The notes beneath the pieces were generated by a model. That model searched no databases, was not told where the DNA came from, and saw only the letters and a program-made list of their open reading frames with translations. A program made the position numbers and the translations under genes. 64,000 nucleotides of DNA from CAVVMA01 sp963788205 (GTDB lineage: Bacteria; Desulfobacterota; Binatia; Binatales; Binataceae), in NCBI GenBank assembly GCA_963788205.1, contig CAWBGG010000002.1, forward strand, positions 806,001-870,000, written 5' to 3'. Shown piece by piece: positions 25,381 to 33,781 of the stretch. Numbering within the stretch: position 1 is the first letter of the stretch; each line of letters starts with the position of its first letter.

Positions 25381-25629
25381 TCAGGGCGTCTCGGACTCCG
25401 CAAGGGGTCCGAGCGCCCGCTTGGCCTCATTCAACCCGAGCGTCCGCAACCAAGTCGATACCTCTAGCCCCTGCGTGTTCGCGGCCCGGATCAGCATGTC
25501 CTTTTGCTGGGCCGTGACCCGCAGGCGAATAGTGTCCTCTTTCCTTAGCGATTTCGGTTTTCGGCGCTTCACGATTGCAATGTAGCCACATTGAGCATCC
25601 ACGTCAAGGGGGCTTGACTGTTGCACCAT
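25381..25629 (-). CDS. ribbon-helix-helix DNA-binding protein (mobilisation or antitoxin-like)
   Basis: The 82-residue frame from ATG 25629 has a basic start and the stretch KEDTIRLRVTAQQKDMLIRA, then LEVSTWLRTLGLNEAKRAL. A beta-strand with alternating I-R-L-R-V, followed by two helices with STWLR, is the ribbon-helix-helix pattern seen in NikA-like accessory proteins and DUF1778-like antitoxins. It stands alone between two minus-strand terminators. Confidence 0.65.
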   Translation of the reverse strand: MVQQSSPLDVDAQCGYIAIVKRRKPKSLRKEDTIRLRVTAQQKDMLIRAANTQGLEVSTWLRTLGLNEAKRALGPLAESETP

Positions 25630-25663
25630 TATGACTACATTAGGGATGTGAGGAACGTACCAA

Positions 25664-25700
25664 CAAAAAGCCCCGGCTCCGACGGGAATCGAAGCCGAGG
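25664..25700 (-). terminator. Rho-independent terminator
   Basis: On the minus strand CCTCGGCT pairs with AGCCGGGG across a 14-base loop, followed by CTTTTTG. It lies just upstream of the ribbon-helix-helix gene and shares the GCCCCGGCTTTT core with the terminator downstream of that gene. The gene is thereby insulated on both sides. Confidence 0.55.
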
Positions 25701-25783
25701 CCACAACCCCACGCGAATCGCTCCGCGCAAGGCCGACAACCAAAGCGTAGCACGTTCGCCGTGGGCCATTGAAGGAACGGCAA

Positions 25784-26731
25784 ATGAACGTGCTGCCATT
25801 CGACAAGCAAGTCCAAGTGATCGGCGCTTTGACGGAAGGGCTCTCAGGCCGCTCCGTGGCGAGGCTCGCTGACGTAAACCGAGAAACGGTCCTGAAGCTG
25901 GGCGTCACGGTCGGGAAAGGCTGCGAACGCCTGCACGACCGCCTGATGCGAGATCTGAACGTCAACCTGATCCAGCTTGACGAGCAATGGGATTTCATCG
26001 GCAAAAAGCAGAAGCGCGTGCGCCAAGACGACCCCGAGGAAATGGGCGACGTTTGGCTGTTCGTGGCGCTGGCGGCCACGCAGAAGGCCGTCCTGAGCTA
26101 TGTAGTCGGGAAACGCGACGCGGAGAATACGGAAGCGCTGGCGCTCGATCTGCGCGCCCGGATTCTCAATCGCCCGCAGATCACGTCAGACGGATACGCG
26201 CCCTACGTCGGTGCGGTCGAAGCGGCGTTCGGGCGTGATGTCGATTATGCGATGCTGACAAAAAAGTACGTCGGCGATTCCAACTTGCCGGACGCGGCGC
26301 ATCGCTACTCGCCTGGTCACGTCATCGGCGTCGAGCGGACCGTGATAAGAGGACGCCCCGACCCTGACGAAATCAGCACGTCCTATGTCGAGCGGTTCAA
26401 TCTCAGCACGCGCATGGCGTCGCGGCGCTTTACCCGACTGACCAATGCGCACAGCAAAAAGCTTGAGAGTCACCGCGCGGCGGTTGCGCTCTGGATCGCG
26501 TTTTACAATTTCTGCCGCGTGCATGAGACGCTGCGTTACACGCCCGCGATGGCGCTGGGCGTGACTGATCACATCTGGAGCGTCGGCGAGCTTATCAACG
26601 CGGCGCTGGAGCCAAGCGACGTGCCGCCATTGCCGAAGCCGCCGCAGCCGACAACGCTGCGACCCGGCTACAAGCCGTTCCGGCCAATCGTGATCCGAGG
26701 CGGTAAGGTGAGTCCGAAACGTGAGCGCTAA
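25784..26731 (+). CDS. IS1-type DDE transposase
   Basis: The 315-residue protein starts at ATG 25784 behind an AAGGA site. An N-terminal HTH (ALTEGLSGRSVARLADVNRE) leads to a DDE domain. Candidate catalytic acids lie in NLIQLDEQWDFIGKK, PQITSDGYAPYVGAVE and TSYVERFNLSTRMASRRFTR. The ending FYNFCRVHETLRYTPAMALG is typical of the stand-alone IS1-like family common in environmental genomes. I found no clear terminal inverted repeats or target duplication, so mobility is unproven. Its last 4 bases overlap the next minus-strand gene. Confidence 0.85.
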   Translation: MNVLPFDKQVQVIGALTEGLSGRSVARLADVNRETVLKLGVTVGKGCERLHDRLMRDLNVNLIQLDEQWDFIGKKQKRVRQDDPEEMGDVWLFVALAATQKAVLSYVVGKRDAENTEALALDLRARILNRPQITSDGYAPYVGAVEAAFGRDVDYAMLTKKYVGDSNLPDAAHRYSPGHVIGVERTVIRGRPDPDEISTSYVERFNLSTRMASRRFTRLTNAHSKKLESHRAAVALWIAFYNFCRVHETLRYTPAMALGVTDHIWSVGELINAALEPSDVPPLPKPPQPTTLRPGYKPFRPIVIRGGKVSPKRER

Positions 26732-27417
26732 GGCAGCGGCATGGCGATATCTGTGCCAACTATCATGCTCTTGATGCGTTCATGCACGTGCAGGGCGTGC
26801 TTAGTTAGATCACGGAGTTCTAGTTCGTCGGCTTGTTGGATAATTTGATCACCGCTCCCCGACCATATTTCGAGACCGTCTACGACGGTCGGGTTGCATA
26901 GTCCAGCAACGATAACCGAATATGCCGCAAGCCGTTTCAGATCGGCTGCGGGGCGACGCGCATAAAAACATTGTGGGAATAACAAAGCTAGGCTACCGCC
27001 GCCCCCCCAGCCCCATTGAGTTTCGATTTTGGGCTGAACATGATCGATATCGAGCGTCCACAATTCCGGTTGCGGACCTCGAAACACCACGATCAGCGAC
27101 TCGCCTCCCTCTTGATCATTAGGGCGCACTTTCCTGCACTCCCGAACCGCCGCTATCAAGAGTTCCTTCCTCTGGGATGGACTGAATTGCGGAGCCAACT
27201 TCCGTAGGATAACCCCCGTCTCTTGCGAAAAGGCTCCGCCGGAAAAAGCGTAGATGAACTTCGACTCTTCGCAATTCTCGATCTTGCGGGTCGGTGAAAG
27301 AACCGCCACTTGCATCGCCGGTTCCCTCTGCGTTCGCACGAACGCGGGATGATACGCCCGCGTATCGCTGGCCAATACCCACCCATCTTCGGCGATAAAC
27401 GCAATCTGAAACGTCAT
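26728..27417 (-). CDS. proteasome-subunit-like Ntn-hydrolase fold protein
   Basis: With the start at ATG 27417 the 229-residue product begins MTFQIAFIAEDGWVLASDTR. Thr2 would be exposed on Met removal. VLASDTR aligns with the Asp17 strand of proteasome beta subunits and SPTRKIENC with the Lys33 region, followed by a Gly-rich FIYAFSGGAFSQ. These match the order of catalytic residues in the family. A longer in-frame start at 27492 lacks this logic. Similar stand-alone proteins are of unknown substrate. Catalysis is inference. Confidence 0.6.
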   Translation of the reverse strand: MTFQIAFIAEDGWVLASDTRAYHPAFVRTQREPAMQVAVLSPTRKIENCEESKFIYAFSGGAFSQETGVILRKLAPQFSPSQRKELLIAAVRECRKVRPNDQEGGESLIVVFRGPQPELWTLDIDHVQPKIETQWGWGGGGSLALLFPQCFYARRPAADLKRLAAYSVIVAGLCNPTVVDGLEIWSGSGDQIIQQADELELRDLTKHALHVHERIKSMIVGTDIAMPLP

Positions 27418-27565
27418 GAACTTGGCAAGCTCCTCGATATCCGAGATGCCGCCAGCCTCGCACGCCTTCCCGCCCCTTATCAAACTGTCCACGGAAGATG
27501 CTCCCGCGAGAAAAGACCCGCCCGGTTATCAGCCGGATTGCCGGATGCGACCCACCGATCCCCAA

Positions 27566-27620
27566 GTGGCCGGTTTTGAAATGACTGGCCGGTTTTGCCA
27601 AAAGTGGTTGGAATAGGCCA
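27566..27620. repeat. tandem AGTGGCCGGTTTTG repeats, probable IS-end remnant
   Basis: AGTGGCCGGTTTTG, ACTGGCCGGTTTTG and a decayed AGTGGTTGGAATAG follow each other at about 17-19-base intervals. This is the pattern of multiple terminal repeats at IS21-like ends. The repeat orientation is the same as at 24478, not inverted, so the two are not the ends of one intact element. Confidence 0.4.
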
Positions 27621-27745
27621 GCATCATTGCCTGCAGCAGGTTGCCCGCAGCGGGGGTGTCAAATGGCTTTGCGGCGGCAGCAGCGGGTATGCCTTCATCA
27701 AACGCGTAGTTCTCTCAGAAAACGGAATTCCGGGACTGACATTCT

Positions 27746-27776
27746 TTTGCGCCTACGGCGTGGCCGCAGGCGCAAA
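27746..27776. other. inverted repeat upstream of NAD synthetase genes
   Basis: TTTGCGCCT at 27746-27754 pairs perfectly with AGGCGCAAA at 27768-27776. It lies about 90 bases before the nitrilase start in a gene-free stretch of 450 bases (27418-27866). It could be a transcription factor site or a weak terminator; nothing distinguishes these. Confidence 0.4.
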
Positions 27777-27866
27777 GCGGCGCGCTGACGCTGATCAGAT
27801 CGCTCTCCACTGCACGAGCGGTGCGCTCGTCTTGCTTGTCCGGCGACTTTGCGTCAGGATGACGCT

Positions 27867-28817
27867 ATGTCGCTGGACAAGTACGCGCTCGCGCTCGCGC
27901 AGGTGAATCCGCGCCTGGGCGATCTGGCCGCCAACCGCGAGATTATCCGCGAGCAAATCGCCTCGGCGCGTTCCGCCGGCGCGGATTTGGTGGTGTTCCC
28001 GGAGCTCAGCCTTACCGGGTACTTCCTGAAGGACCAGGTTCCGGCGATGGCGCTGCGGGCCGACTCGAAAGAGCTCAAGTGGCTGCGCGAGCTGAGCCGG
28101 CGGATCGCGATCGTGGTCGGGATGGTCGAGGAATCGGCCGACTCGCTGTTCTACAACTCGGCGCTGTACTTCGAGGGCGGCGAGCTCCGCCACGTCCATC
28201 GCAAATGCTACCTGCCGACCTACGGGCTGTTCGACGAGCAGCGCTACTTCGCGCGCGGCCGCGCGCTGCGCGCTTTCGATACACGCTTCGGCCGGCTCGG
28301 CATCCTGATCTGCGAGGACATGTGGCATCCCTCCACGGTTTATACGATCGCCGCCGACCGCGCGCTTTCGATCATCTGCGTCTCCTCCAGCCCGATCTGG
28401 GGGATGAGCAAGCAGGAGCTGCCCGAGAACGCGCTCTACTGGGAGAAGCTGACGCGCTTTCACGCCGAGACCTGGGGCGTGTTCATAGCGTATTGCAACC
28501 GCGTGGGCTTTGAGGACGGCGTTGGCTTCTGGGGTGGTTCGGAGTTGGTCGACCCGTTCGGCACTGCGGTCTGCAAGGCGCCGTACTACGAACCTGCGAT
28601 CGCGATCGGCGAAGTGGAGATGCGGCGCGTGCGGCGCAAGCGGATTTCCTCAACCATGATGCGCGATGAGGACCTCGATCTCACGATCAACGAGCTGATC
28701 CGGATTCGCTCGGCCGGCGAGAGCGGTTTTGTGGGCGCGCGCGCCGAGCGCGATGCGATCGCGGCGCCGGCGGCGCCGGCGGCAGCGGCCCGGCGATCGC
28801 GCAAGGGCCGGGGCTAG
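27867..28817 (+). CDS. nitrilase-family glutaminase subunit of split NAD synthetase
   Basis: The 316-residue product has the nitrilase triad: Glu in VVFPELSLTGY, Lys in HVHRKCYLPTYGLFDEQRYF and Cys in GILICEDMWHP. These match the glutaminase domain of glutamine-dependent NAD synthetase. The nadE synthetase domain is encoded by the next gene 6 bases downstream, so the two probably form a complex. The Ala-rich, basic C-terminal tail is not conserved. Confidence 0.88.
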   Translation: MSLDKYALALAQVNPRLGDLAANREIIREQIASARSAGADLVVFPELSLTGYFLKDQVPAMALRADSKELKWLRELSRRIAIVVGMVEESADSLFYNSALYFEGGELRHVHRKCYLPTYGLFDEQRYFARGRALRAFDTRFGRLGILICEDMWHPSTVYTIAADRALSIICVSSSPIWGMSKQELPENALYWEKLTRFHAETWGVFIAYCNRVGFEDGVGFWGGSELVDPFGTAVCKAPYYEPAIAIGEVEMRRVRRKRISSTMMRDEDLDLTINELIRIRSAGESGFVGARAERDAIAAPAAPAAAARRSRKGRG

Positions 28818-28823
28818 CGCGCG

Positions 28824-29675
28824 ATGGCGATCGCAGCCAAATCGCGCGGCGACTATCCGCGTCCTGAAATCAACGCCCCGCTGGTTCACAAACTGCTGGT
28901 AGCATTCATCCGCAACGAGTTTCACAAGGTCGGTGTCAAGCGCGCCGTGCTGGGAGTCTCAGGCGGCGTCGATTCGAGCCTGAGCGCGATGCTCGGCGCG
29001 CACGCGCTCGGTCCCGAAAATGTGCTCGGCATCATGATGCCGTACAAGACCTCCAGCAAGGAGAGTCTGGAGCACGCGCGATTGCTCGCCGATTGCGCCG
29101 GAATAAAGACCATCAGCGTGGAGATCAGTCCGCAGATCGATGCCTACTTCGAGCGCTTTCCCGACGCCGGCCGGCTGCGGCGCGGCAACAAGATGGCGCG
29201 CGAGCGGATGACGATCCTGTACGACCATTCCGCGGACTTCGGCGGACTGGTGCTCGGGACCTCCAACAAGACCGAGCTGCTGCTCGGCTACGGCACGCTC
29301 TACGGCGATATGGCGTCGGCCGTGAATCCCAACGGCGATCTCTACAAGACCCAGGTGTGGGCGCTGGCCGCCGAAGTCGGCGTGCCGGAGCCGATCGTCA
29401 GCAAGGATCCGTCGCCCGATCTCTGGGTCGGGCAGACCTCGGAAGGCGAGTTGGGCTTCAGCTACCGGCAGGTCGATGAGCTGCTGTTCCTGATGGTCGA
29501 TCGGCGCTACTCGGACGAGGAGCTCTTGGAGAGCGGATTTCCGGAGCATTTCGTGCGGCGGGTGAGCGAGATGGTGCGCAACTCGCAGTTCAAGCGGCGC
29601 ATGCCGGTGATCGCGAAACTCTCCGAGCGGACCATCGACCGTGATTTCCGCTACGCGCGCGATTGGGGGAGATAG
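28824..29675 (+). CDS. nadE: NAD(+) synthetase, synthetase domain
   Basis: The PP-loop GVSGGVDSSLSAMLGAHALG binds ATP. Further motifs are MMPYKTSSKESLEHA, LGTSNKTELLLGYGTLYGDMAS and SKDPSPDLWVGQTSEGELG. The enzyme adenylates and amidates NaAD to NAD in the cytosol. At 283 residues it lacks a glutaminase domain, which the preceding gene supplies. Its end overlaps the TTG-started rsmI. Confidence 0.93.
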   Translation: MAIAAKSRGDYPRPEINAPLVHKLLVAFIRNEFHKVGVKRAVLGVSGGVDSSLSAMLGAHALGPENVLGIMMPYKTSSKESLEHARLLADCAGIKTISVEISPQIDAYFERFPDAGRLRRGNKMARERMTILYDHSADFGGLVLGTSNKTELLLGYGTLYGDMASAVNPNGDLYKTQVWALAAEVGVPEPIVSKDPSPDLWVGQTSEGELGFSYRQVDELLFLMVDRRYSDEELLESGFPEHFVRRVSEMVRNSQFKRRMPVIAKLSERTIDRDFRYARDWGR

Positions 29676-30547
29676 GGAGCATTCAGAAAGCGGCCGGCAT
29701 TCTCTACATCGTTGCGACGCCGATCGGAAATCCCGAAGACCTGAGCGCGCGCGCGAAGAGCATTCTCCAGCAGGCCGACTTGATCGCGTGCGAAGACACG
29801 CGCAGGACCGGCCGGCTGCTCGCCGCGATCGGTGTGCGTACTCCAATGTCGAGCTACTTCGAGCATAACGAGCAGCGCCGCGCCGCCGAGCTGGTCGAGC
29901 GGCTTAGGGGCGGCGCCGCGATCGCGCTGGTTTCGGACGCAGGCACGCCGGTGATCTCCGACCCGGGGTTTCGGCTGGTGCGCGCGGCGATCGAGGCCGG
30001 AATTACCGTAACCGCGGTGCCGGGACCGTCGGCCGTGGCGGCGGCGATATCGATCGCGGGCTTGCCCTCGAATCGATTCACGTTCGAGGGCTTCATCCCC
30101 TCGAAGGCTGCCGCGCGAACCAAACTGCTCGGCGCGTTGCGCCGGGAAGATCGTACGATGGTCTTCTTCGAGGCCGCGCGACGGCTGGGCGCGACGCTCG
30201 ATGCGATGGCCTCGGCTTTCGGCACAGAGCGCCGTGCAGTCGTACTTCGCGAACTTACCAAGACTCACGAAGAGGTGATTCGCGGCACGCTGGGTGAGCT
30301 GGCTCGCCATTTTGCCGGGGGTGAAGTGCTGGGCGAAATTACGATCGTAGTCGAGGGCGCGTCCGAAGCGGCGACGGAATCCGATTCGGAACCCGGCGAG
30401 GTCACGATCGAAAAGTTGCTGGAGACCGGGATGAAGCTCAAAGAAGCGAGCGCAGTAGTCGCCCGCCTGACGAATCGCAGCCGGCGCGAAATCTATCAGG
30501 AAGCGCTGCGCGGCGCCCGAAAAGGCAAAGAGCCGGAAACCGATTAG
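29663..30547 (+). CDS. rsmI: 16S rRNA (cytidine1402-2'-O)-methyltransferase
   Basis: LYIVATPIGNPEDLSARAKS, CEDTRRTGRLLAAIG, SYFEHNEQRRAAELVE, SDAGTPVISDPGFRLV and VPGPSAVAAAISIAGLPSNR are the tetrapyrrole-methylase-type motifs of RsmI. TTG 29663 overlaps the nadE end. The C-terminal helical domain, VVARLTNRSRREIYQEAL, is repeated in inverted orientation at about 34250-34330, suggesting rearrangement involving this gene end. Confidence 0.93.
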   Translation: MGEIGSIQKAAGILYIVATPIGNPEDLSARAKSILQQADLIACEDTRRTGRLLAAIGVRTPMSSYFEHNEQRRAAELVERLRGGAAIALVSDAGTPVISDPGFRLVRAAIEAGITVTAVPGPSAVAAAISIAGLPSNRFTFEGFIPSKAAARTKLLGALRREDRTMVFFEAARRLGATLDAMASAFGTERRAVVLRELTKTHEEVIRGTLGELARHFAGGEVLGEITIVVEGASEAATESDSEPGEVTIEKLLETGMKLKEASAVVARLTNRSRREIYQEALRGARKGKEPETD

Positions 30548-30548
30548 C

Positions 30549-30690
30549 TGTCTGTCACCCTCGCGCGAGGCATGCGCCGGGAGCGATGCCGCGCGAAGGG
30601 TCCCGGAATCCGAGATTTCCTTCGCAGGGCTCAGGACAGGCTCTCGCGCGCGCCGGACACGCGCGCGGGAATGAGAGCCACGCCAGGCAG
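30549..30690. repeat. dispersed repeat, copy B
   Basis: CTGTCACCCTCGCGCGAGG begins a run that continues GCGAAGGGTCCCGGAATCC, CGAGATTTCC, and later GCGCGCCGGACACGCGCG and GGGAATGAGAG. The reverse complement resembles 5415-5490 block by block, with about 25 additional bases in the middle. It lies just past rsmI. Confidence 0.6.
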
Positions 30691-30747
30691 GCGCGCCAAC
30701 GAAATATAGCTTGACGCCTGTCGCGCGACAGGCGATAGTATTTTTAG

Positions 30748-31031
30748 ATGGGTATTCGGTCGATTCGGCACCGAGGTTTGCGGCGCCTGTACAGAAGCGG
30801 GGACGGCCGGGATCTTCCAGCGGCCCTGGTGGAGAAAATCTCCGACATCCTGCTGGCGATCGACGAGGCGGCACACCCGCAAGAAGTTGGATTATTCCCA
30901 GGCTGGCGACTGCATCCGCTGAAGGGGAACTGAAGAGGTTTTGGAGCGTGACTGTGAGCGGAAACTGGCGAGTGATCTTTCGGTTTGAGGAAGGTGACGC
31001 ATTCGATCTCGATTTTGTTGACTATCACTGA
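30748..31031 (+). pseudogene. higB: HigB-type toxin with single-base frameshift
   Basis: Frame 1 reads MGIRSIRHRGLRRLYRSGDG up to FPGWRLHPLKG. Removing the shift, the next frame continues ELKRFWSVTVSGNWRVIFRF and ends DLDFVDYH, a complete RelE-fold HigB. The break is in a GGGG run near 30924, where one G is missing for continuity. The antitoxin HigA follows at once. The frameshift may be a homopolymer sequencing error, so the toxin could be intact in the cell. Confidence 0.8.
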
Positions 31032-31048
31032 AGGAGGCATTGGGAGTT

Positions 31049-31393
31049 ATGGCGATGAAGAATCCCCCGCATGTCGGCGGTTTAATCCGCCGCGAGGTGA
31101 TTGAGCCTCTCGGACTGACAGTAACCGGGGCCGCGAAGGTTCTCGGTGTCGGGCGGCAGGCGCTTTCGAGCCTGCTGAACGGCAAAACAGCTCTTACGAG
31201 TGCGATGGGCTTGAGGGTCGAGAAGGCGTTTGGGCCGAAAATGGAACACCTGATGCGAATGCAGCTTGCTTTCGATTTGGCTCAGGCGCGCAAAGCGGAG
31301 CGCGGACTCGGCGTAAAGCGATACGTTGCCAAAAGAAAGGGGATCATCCGGCGTGGTCCAGAAAACAAGGCGCGCAGCCTCTCCACGGCGTAG
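31049..31393 (+). CDS. higA: HigA-family antitoxin
   Basis: ATG 31049 follows AGGAGG. The 114-residue product has HVGGLIRREVIEPLGLTVTG, then AAKVLGVGRQALSSLLNGKT, a canonical HigA helix-turn-helix, and MQLAFDLAQARKAE. It would repress higBA and neutralise HigB. It begins 17 bases after the toxin stop. Confidence 0.88.
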   Translation: MAMKNPPHVGGLIRREVIEPLGLTVTGAAKVLGVGRQALSSLLNGKTALTSAMGLRVEKAFGPKMEHLMRMQLAFDLAQARKAERGLGVKRYVAKRKGIIRRGPENKARSLSTA

Positions 31394-31959
31394 TTCCGCG
31401 CCCACCGGCTGTGTCTGATCGCGTGCAGATCGTCGTGGCGGCACGGCTTCGCGACCGATAGGGCACGGCATCCACATGTAGAAACCCCCGGCGCGCCCGG
31501 CCATGCAATTGGGCCTCGGCGTTGGGTGGACGAACAAGCGCCGGATTGTTGCGGGGGACGAGAAACTCACCGTTGCTGCTTACAGCGGAATATTATCAAC
31601 CGAAAGTTTTGAGGAACGGTTAAGCCCCGAAGACACGGCTCCATCGGGGCGTTTTCGGCAGGGACGAAAGGCAAAACTTGAGGTCGTCGGGAAGGAACGA
31701 GCTTCGCCAGCGGGATAAGGCGACTGCAGAGCGGAGCAGATTTCGATGACCACGTTGGGGCAGCGGGAAAAGTGTTTGCGGAACCACTCTGAAAACGGCC
31801 TATTTCTGGGCGTTGCGTGCCCACCAGATGCGAAACCGACCCCTCCCGGCGCCCCTGGAAAGGCAGTGGACCAAAACCGGCTAAACCCTTGCAGAGGAAG
31901 GGTGTTCGGTCTATACCGCGAGCTGGAGTCGGAGGCTATACGGAAATCCTGGTTAATCG
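31394..31959. other. intergenic region with one terminator, no gene recognised
   Basis: Open frames in this interval have no domain, ribosome site or compositional support. The only clear structure is the terminator at 31624-31655. Base composition is lower in GC than in the core genes, in keeping with the accessory character of the patch. Confidence 0.4.
31624..31655 (+). terminator. Rho-independent terminator
   Basis: GCCCCGA (31624-31630) pairs perfectly with TCGGGGC (31644-31650) and is followed by GTTTT. It would end plus-strand transcripts from higBA about 230 bases upstream. Confidence 0.6.
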
Positions 31960-33765
31960 ATGAGTTGGTCTCTATTCGGAACAAAGTGCGGAGCCTGCGG
32001 AAGGCGGACGCGCGATGCGGCGCCGGCCCCGGCTGGAGCAAGCGTCGATCCGCAAACCATGGTGTGCAAGGCTTGTTCGGCTCGCCTGAAGTCGGAGACT
32101 GACGCGCGGGCCGAAGCGGAAAGGTGCCAGGTCGAAGAAGCCAAGAAGCGGGCGGGGGCAACGAAACGCCAGTTGCAGGTCGATCTCTTGGATGCGGCGG
32201 GTCGTGGTGATGCGGCTGCGGTGCGGGCGCTGCTCGCCAAGGGGGCCGAGGTCAACGCTAGGGGGAACGACAGCGTGACCGCGCTGATGGCGGCCTCCGA
32301 GCAGGGCCACCGCGAGGTGGTGCAGGCGCTGCTCGACAGGGGCGCCAACGTCAATGCCAAGAGGAACGACGGCGCGACCGCGCTGACGAGGGCCTCCTTC
32401 AACGGCCATGGTGAGGTGGTGCAGGCGCTCCTCGACAAGGGGGCCGAGGTCAATGCCAAGACGAGCTTTGGGGCGACCGCGCTGTTTTGGGCCTCTTGGC
32501 GTGGCGATGGCGAGGTGGTGCGGGCGCTGCTCGCCAAGGGGGCCGAGGTCAACGCTAGGCTGAGCGACGGCACGAGCGCGCTGTGGGGGGCCTCCGGGAA
32601 CGGCCACCGCGAGGTGGTGCAGGCGCTGCTCGACAGGGGCGCCAACGTCAATGCCAAGGAGAGCCAATCTGGCTCCACCGCGCTGATTATGGCCTCCGAG
32701 GACGGCCACCTCGAGGTGGTGCAGGCGCTGCTCGACAAGGGGGCCAACGTCAATGCCAAGCGGAACGACGGCGCGACCGCACTGATACGGGCCTCCCGAG
32801 AAGGCCACCCCGAGGTGGTGAAGGCGCTCCTTGACAAGGGGGCCGAGGTCAATGCCAAGACGGAGGGCGGCTTGACCGCGCTCGCGCTCATGGGGGCATC
32901 CCTGAAAGGCCACCGCGAGGTGGTGCAGGTGCTGCTCGCCAAGGGCGCCGACCTCGATGCCAAGTACAGCACTGGCGTGACCGCGTTGATGGAGTTCTCC
33001 TTCCACGGCGACCTTGAGATGGTGCAGGCGCTGCTCGACAAGGGGGCCAACGTCAATGCCAGAGCGAACAATGGCGCGACCGCGCTGATGGGGGTCTCCC
33101 AGGAGGGCCATCGCGAGGTGGCGCTGGCGCTGCTCGCCTATGGGGCCGAGGTCAATGCAACGGCGAACGACGGCAGGACCGCGCTGATGGTGGCCTCCGT
33201 CAATGGCCACTTCGAGGTGGTGCAGGCGCTGCTGGCCAAGGGGGCCAACGTCAATGCCAAGGCGAACGACGGCGGGACTGCGCTGGATGCGGCGACGGAA
33301 GGAGGGCACGCCGAGATCAGAGCCTTATTGGTGCAGGCGTCGCAAGCACCAGCTCCAGACTTGGGCATCGCGGCATCGCGTGGCGATGCGGCTAAAGCGC
33401 TGGCGCTGACCGAGAAGGGAGCCACGCCAGATGCGGTTCCGACGCGGGAGGCTCAGATGAAACTAACAATTGAAAAGGGCCCAATGTTCGGCATCGTAAG
33501 GGATGAGGCGAGAGTGGTCCGAGGCTTGTGGTTTCCAGACCAGGAGTCTGCCCGCAATCCCAAACGGGTGCAAGCTGTGGCCGCCGGGCTGGCGGCCAAT
33601 GGCGAGAGAATCGAGGATGAGGACCGCATGGCCCTCACGGTGGCCGGTAGCGCAAACATCCCAATTGCATGCGAGCCTGTTGAACCAAATGGCTATGTTG
33701 TGATGTTTACTTCTCGGAGTCGCGCAGCACGCGAGGAAGGGCAATCCGCCGGCTCCAAAAGATGA
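31960..33765 (+). CDS. ankyrin-repeat protein with N-terminal zinc-ribbon head
   Basis: The 601-residue protein begins with two Cys pairs (CGACGRR and CKACSARL) followed by a charged helix. Twelve ankyrin repeats of about 33 residues then occupy residues 75-470, each close to G-H-x-E-V-V-Q-A-L-L-D-K-G-A-N-V-N-A-K. The C-terminal 130 residues are a non-repetitive domain (GIVRDEARVVRGLWFPDQES). The near-identity of repeats at DNA level suggests recent expansion. Ankyrins mediate protein binding; the partner is unknown. A small Cys-pair protein follows directly. Confidence 0.85.
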   Translation: MSWSLFGTKCGACGRRTRDAAPAPAGASVDPQTMVCKACSARLKSETDARAEAERCQVEEAKKRAGATKRQLQVDLLDAAGRGDAAAVRALLAKGAEVNARGNDSVTALMAASEQGHREVVQALLDRGANVNAKRNDGATALTRASFNGHGEVVQALLDKGAEVNAKTSFGATALFWASWRGDGEVVRALLAKGAEVNARLSDGTSALWGASGNGHREVVQALLDRGANVNAKESQSGSTALIMASEDGHLEVVQALLDKGANVNAKRNDGATALIRASREGHPEVVKALLDKGAEVNAKTEGGLTALALMGASLKGHREVVQVLLAKGADLDAKYSTGVTALMEFSFHGDLEMVQALLDKGANVNARANNGATALMGVSQEGHREVALALLAYGAEVNATANDGRTALMVASVNGHFEVVQALLAKGANVNAKANDGGTALDAATEGGHAEIRALLVQASQAPAPDLGIAASRGDAAKALALTEKGATPDAVPTREAQMKLTIEKGPMFGIVRDEARVVRGLWFPDQESARNPKRVQAVAAGLAANGERIEDEDRMALTVAGSANIPIACEPVEPNGYVVMFTSRSRAAREEGQSAGSKR

Positions 33766-33781
33766 GCAGTTAAAGTGCGAC

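Noticed and set aside
31503..32102. Plus-strand frames upstream and across the ankyrin start
   Set aside because: No recognisable features; they overlap a terminator or the ankyrin gene in other frames.
32200..33340. Regular 99-base periodicity that might suggest a CRISPR or tandem DNA array
   Set aside because: The period codes for ankyrin repeats in one open frame; no spacers are present.
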